A stretch of 62,236 nucleotides of DNA from Pseudomonas aylmerensis (GTDB lineage Bacteria; Pseudomonadota; Gammaproteobacteria; Pseudomonadales; Pseudomonadaceae): the NCBI RefSeq assembly GCF_001702265.1, contig NZ_MAUE01000001.1, positions 111,780 through 174,015 on the forward strand. The letters run 5' to 3'. Under the pieces are notes generated by a model that was given only the letters and a program-made list of their open reading frames with translations, was not told where the DNA came from and ran no database searches. The position numbers and the translations under genes are program-made. Shown piece by piece: positions 59,663 to 62,236 of the stretch (positions are counted from its first letter, which is position 1; each line of letters begins with the position of its first letter).

Positions 59663-60980
59663 TGGGATGCTCCTCTGGGTAACGGTAGGGCATACGGTGC
59701 TTGCCCAAGGCCAGTGACGCCGCCAGCGTGATAGTGCCCACCCGTCCGGCGAACATCAGCAGCGTCAACACCAGTTGGCTTGAGGTGGGTAGCTCGGCGG
59801 TGATACCGGTGGACAAGCCGACGGTACCAAACGCCGAGATGACTTCGAAGATGACCTGGTCTGTGGGCAACGCGGTTTCACGCAGGATAAAGAGCGTTGC
59901 CAACACGATCAGGGCGCTGCTCAGGACCAGCACGGTTATCGCTTGACGCTGGGCCGCAGCGCCGACTCGCCGGCCAAAGGCCTCGCAATCACTGTGCCCA
60001 CGAATTTCAGCAATCACCAGCAAGACCAGGATCGCCACAGTACCGACTTTCACCCCGCCCGCAGTGCCTGCACTGCCGCCGCCGACGAACATCAGAAAGT
60101 AATGCACCGCCCAGCTTTCCGGGGTCAGTGCACCCATGTCGATCGAATTGAACCCGGCGGTACGCGCGGACACGGAAGCAAATGCTGCCGATAACACTTT
60201 ATCGGTCACGGCCATCGGGCCAAGGGTGGTGGAATGGTCCCACTCGAACAGCAACAGCGTGATAAACCCGACCACCAGCAAGATCGCCGTGCCAGACAAG
60301 GTGAGCTTGGTATGCAGCGACCAGCGATGAGGATGGTTGAACCGGCTGCGCAGGTCATACAGCACGGGAAAGCCAATGCCGCCGATAATGATGGCGGCCA
60401 TCACAGGCAACAGAATCCAGGTATCCGTGGCGTAATGCATCAGGCTGTCGGGATAAATCGAGAACCCTGCGTTGTTGAACGCCGATACCGCATGAAACAG
60501 GCCGCTCCAAGCCGCATCGGCCCATGACTGGCCATAGCCCCAATGCAACCTTAAAGTGAGCCACACGGTCGTGATGAGCTCCAAGGCGAACGTCACCACC
60601 AGCACCAGTTTGGCCACGCCGGCAATGTCTCCTACTCCCAATGAGCGCGACTCCAACTGTGCGACCATCTTGGTGCGCAGGCGCAACCGGCTGTTAACCA
60701 TGAGGCCAAGCAGGGTCGCCACCGTCATGATGCCGAAACCGCCAAGCTGGAACAGCAGCAGAATCACCGACTGGCCGAAGGTCGACCAGTACGTACCCGT
60801 ATCCACCACCACCAACCCGGTCACACAGACGGCCGATACCGCCGTAAAGAAGGCCGTCGCCCACGGGACGGCGTCCCCCTCGGCATGGGAAATCGGCTGC
60901 ATCAGAATGAAGGTTCCGACCCCTATCGCGGCCAGGAACACCAAGGCGACAACCCTGGCGGGATGCAGCAGTAATTTCAT
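59652..60980 (-). CDS. TrkH/KtrB-family potassium uptake protein
   Basis: A 442-residue membrane protein with four M-P-M repeats. Selectivity-filter-like segments are TAFFTAVSAVCVTGLVVVD, HAVSAFNNAGFSIYP, ASVSARTAGFNSID and ISAFGTVGLSTGI. It imports K+ (or Na+-coupled K+) with the adjacent RCK subunit. The ATG at 60980 gives a normal N-terminus (MKLLLHPARVVALVFLAAIG). Only 12 bases separate it from the IS3 end, and no ribosome site is visible in them, so the native leader has been lost. Confidence 0.88.
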   Translation of the reverse strand: MKLLLHPARVVALVFLAAIGVGTFILMQPISHAEGDAVPWATAFFTAVSAVCVTGLVVVDTGTYWSTFGQSVILLLFQLGGFGIMTVATLLGLMVNSRLRLRTKMVAQLESRSLGVGDIAGVAKLVLVVTFALELITTVWLTLRLHWGYGQSWADAAWSGLFHAVSAFNNAGFSIYPDSLMHYATDTWILLPVMAAIIIGGIGFPVLYDLRSRFNHPHRWSLHTKLTLSGTAILLVVGFITLLLFEWDHSTTLGPMAVTDKVLSAAFASVSARTAGFNSIDMGALTPESWAVHYFLMFVGGGSAGTAGGVKVGTVAILVLLVIAEIRGHSDCEAFGRRVGAAAQRQAITVLVLSSALIVLATLFILRETALPTDQVIFEVISAFGTVGLSTGITAELPTSSQLVLTLLMFAGRVGTITLAASLALGKHRMPYRYPEEHPIVG

Positions 60981-61029
60981 TAGGGCCGGGGCTGAACTGG
61001 TCAAGTAATCTTGGACACCGATTAAGGTT

Positions 61030-62171
<1,142 letters not shown>

Positions 62172-62236
62172 ACACCTCAGATTTGGACGCCATCATAGCG
62201 CCCGATTGAGGTGTCCAAAATCATTAGGCCAGTTCA

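Overview
The window is a piece of a Pseudomonas chromosome, most likely from the P. fluorescens group. The evidence is the gene content (phaG, xenB, olsBA, hscC, an Emh/Ttg/Mex-type RND pump, OprD porin, fosA), the high GC with GC-ending codons, and many copies of a GTGGGAGC-GGCTTGC repeat typical of that group. It starts inside rsuA and ends exactly on the terminal inverted repeat of an IS3-family element, which looks like an assembly break at a repeated sequence. No phage, integrase, CRISPR array or rRNA is visible.

Layout: 1-2.8 kb carries the 3' end of rsuA, phaG, tRNA-Gly(CCC), a DUF3833 lipoprotein and a DUF6482 protein. 2.8-12.3 kb is a run of small transport, regulation and stress genes: two MFS exporters divergent from a LysR gene, hicAB with a visible promoter/operator, ogt, a GNAT protein, a small permease-family membrane protein, a DUF4142 protein, a LysE exporter, fosA, and a LysR/YdcZ pair. 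12.3-17.5 kb is a catabolic block on the minus strand: epimerase, LysR, class III CoA-transferase, HMG-CoA-lyase-like enzyme, ACS-type MFS. 17.6-22.4 kb holds an iron-dependent alcohol dehydrogenase, a DUF4917 protein with SIR2-like motifs, and a cupin-XRE regulator divergent from a class II aldolase and a DapA-family enzyme. 22.5-26.8 kb is an iron-starvation signalling unit: Fur box, FecI-type sigma, FecR-type anti-sigma, TonB receptor with an STN domain.

26.8-43.9 kb holds mostly housekeeping and envelope genes: EamA transporter, methyltransferase, lemA with two TPM-domain genes, bglX, clsB-like gene, YceI, serine hydrolase, ornithine-lipid genes olsB-olsA, acpH, and an ArsR-MFS-xenB unit. 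44-51 kb is the RND efflux operon with its divergent TetR repressor and a well conserved operator. 51-56.9 kb has hscC with a J-like membrane partner, an OprD porin and a lipoprotein polysaccharide deacetylase. 58.9-62.2 kb has a TrkH/TrkA-type potassium uptake pair with an IS3 element inserted 12 bp before the trkH-like start codon.

The most interesting signal is a pair of isolated genes about 18 kb apart that look like type III secretion effectors. One (37843-38652, minus) is a 269-residue protein of unknown family with possible catalytic Cys92/His236. It has an exact HrpL-type hrp box (GGAACC-N15-CCACACA) 79 bp upstream. The other (56994-58550, plus) joins RTX-like glycine/aspartate repeats to an M91/NleD-type zinc metallopeptidase domain (HERGH). 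It has a one-mismatch hrp box (GGAACA-N15-CCACTCA). Both N-termini fit the P. syringae secretion-signal rules. The second gene ends about 25 bp from a truncated pcaC relic, which marks the junction where it was acquired. No secretion apparatus is in the window, so these would be unlinked effectors.
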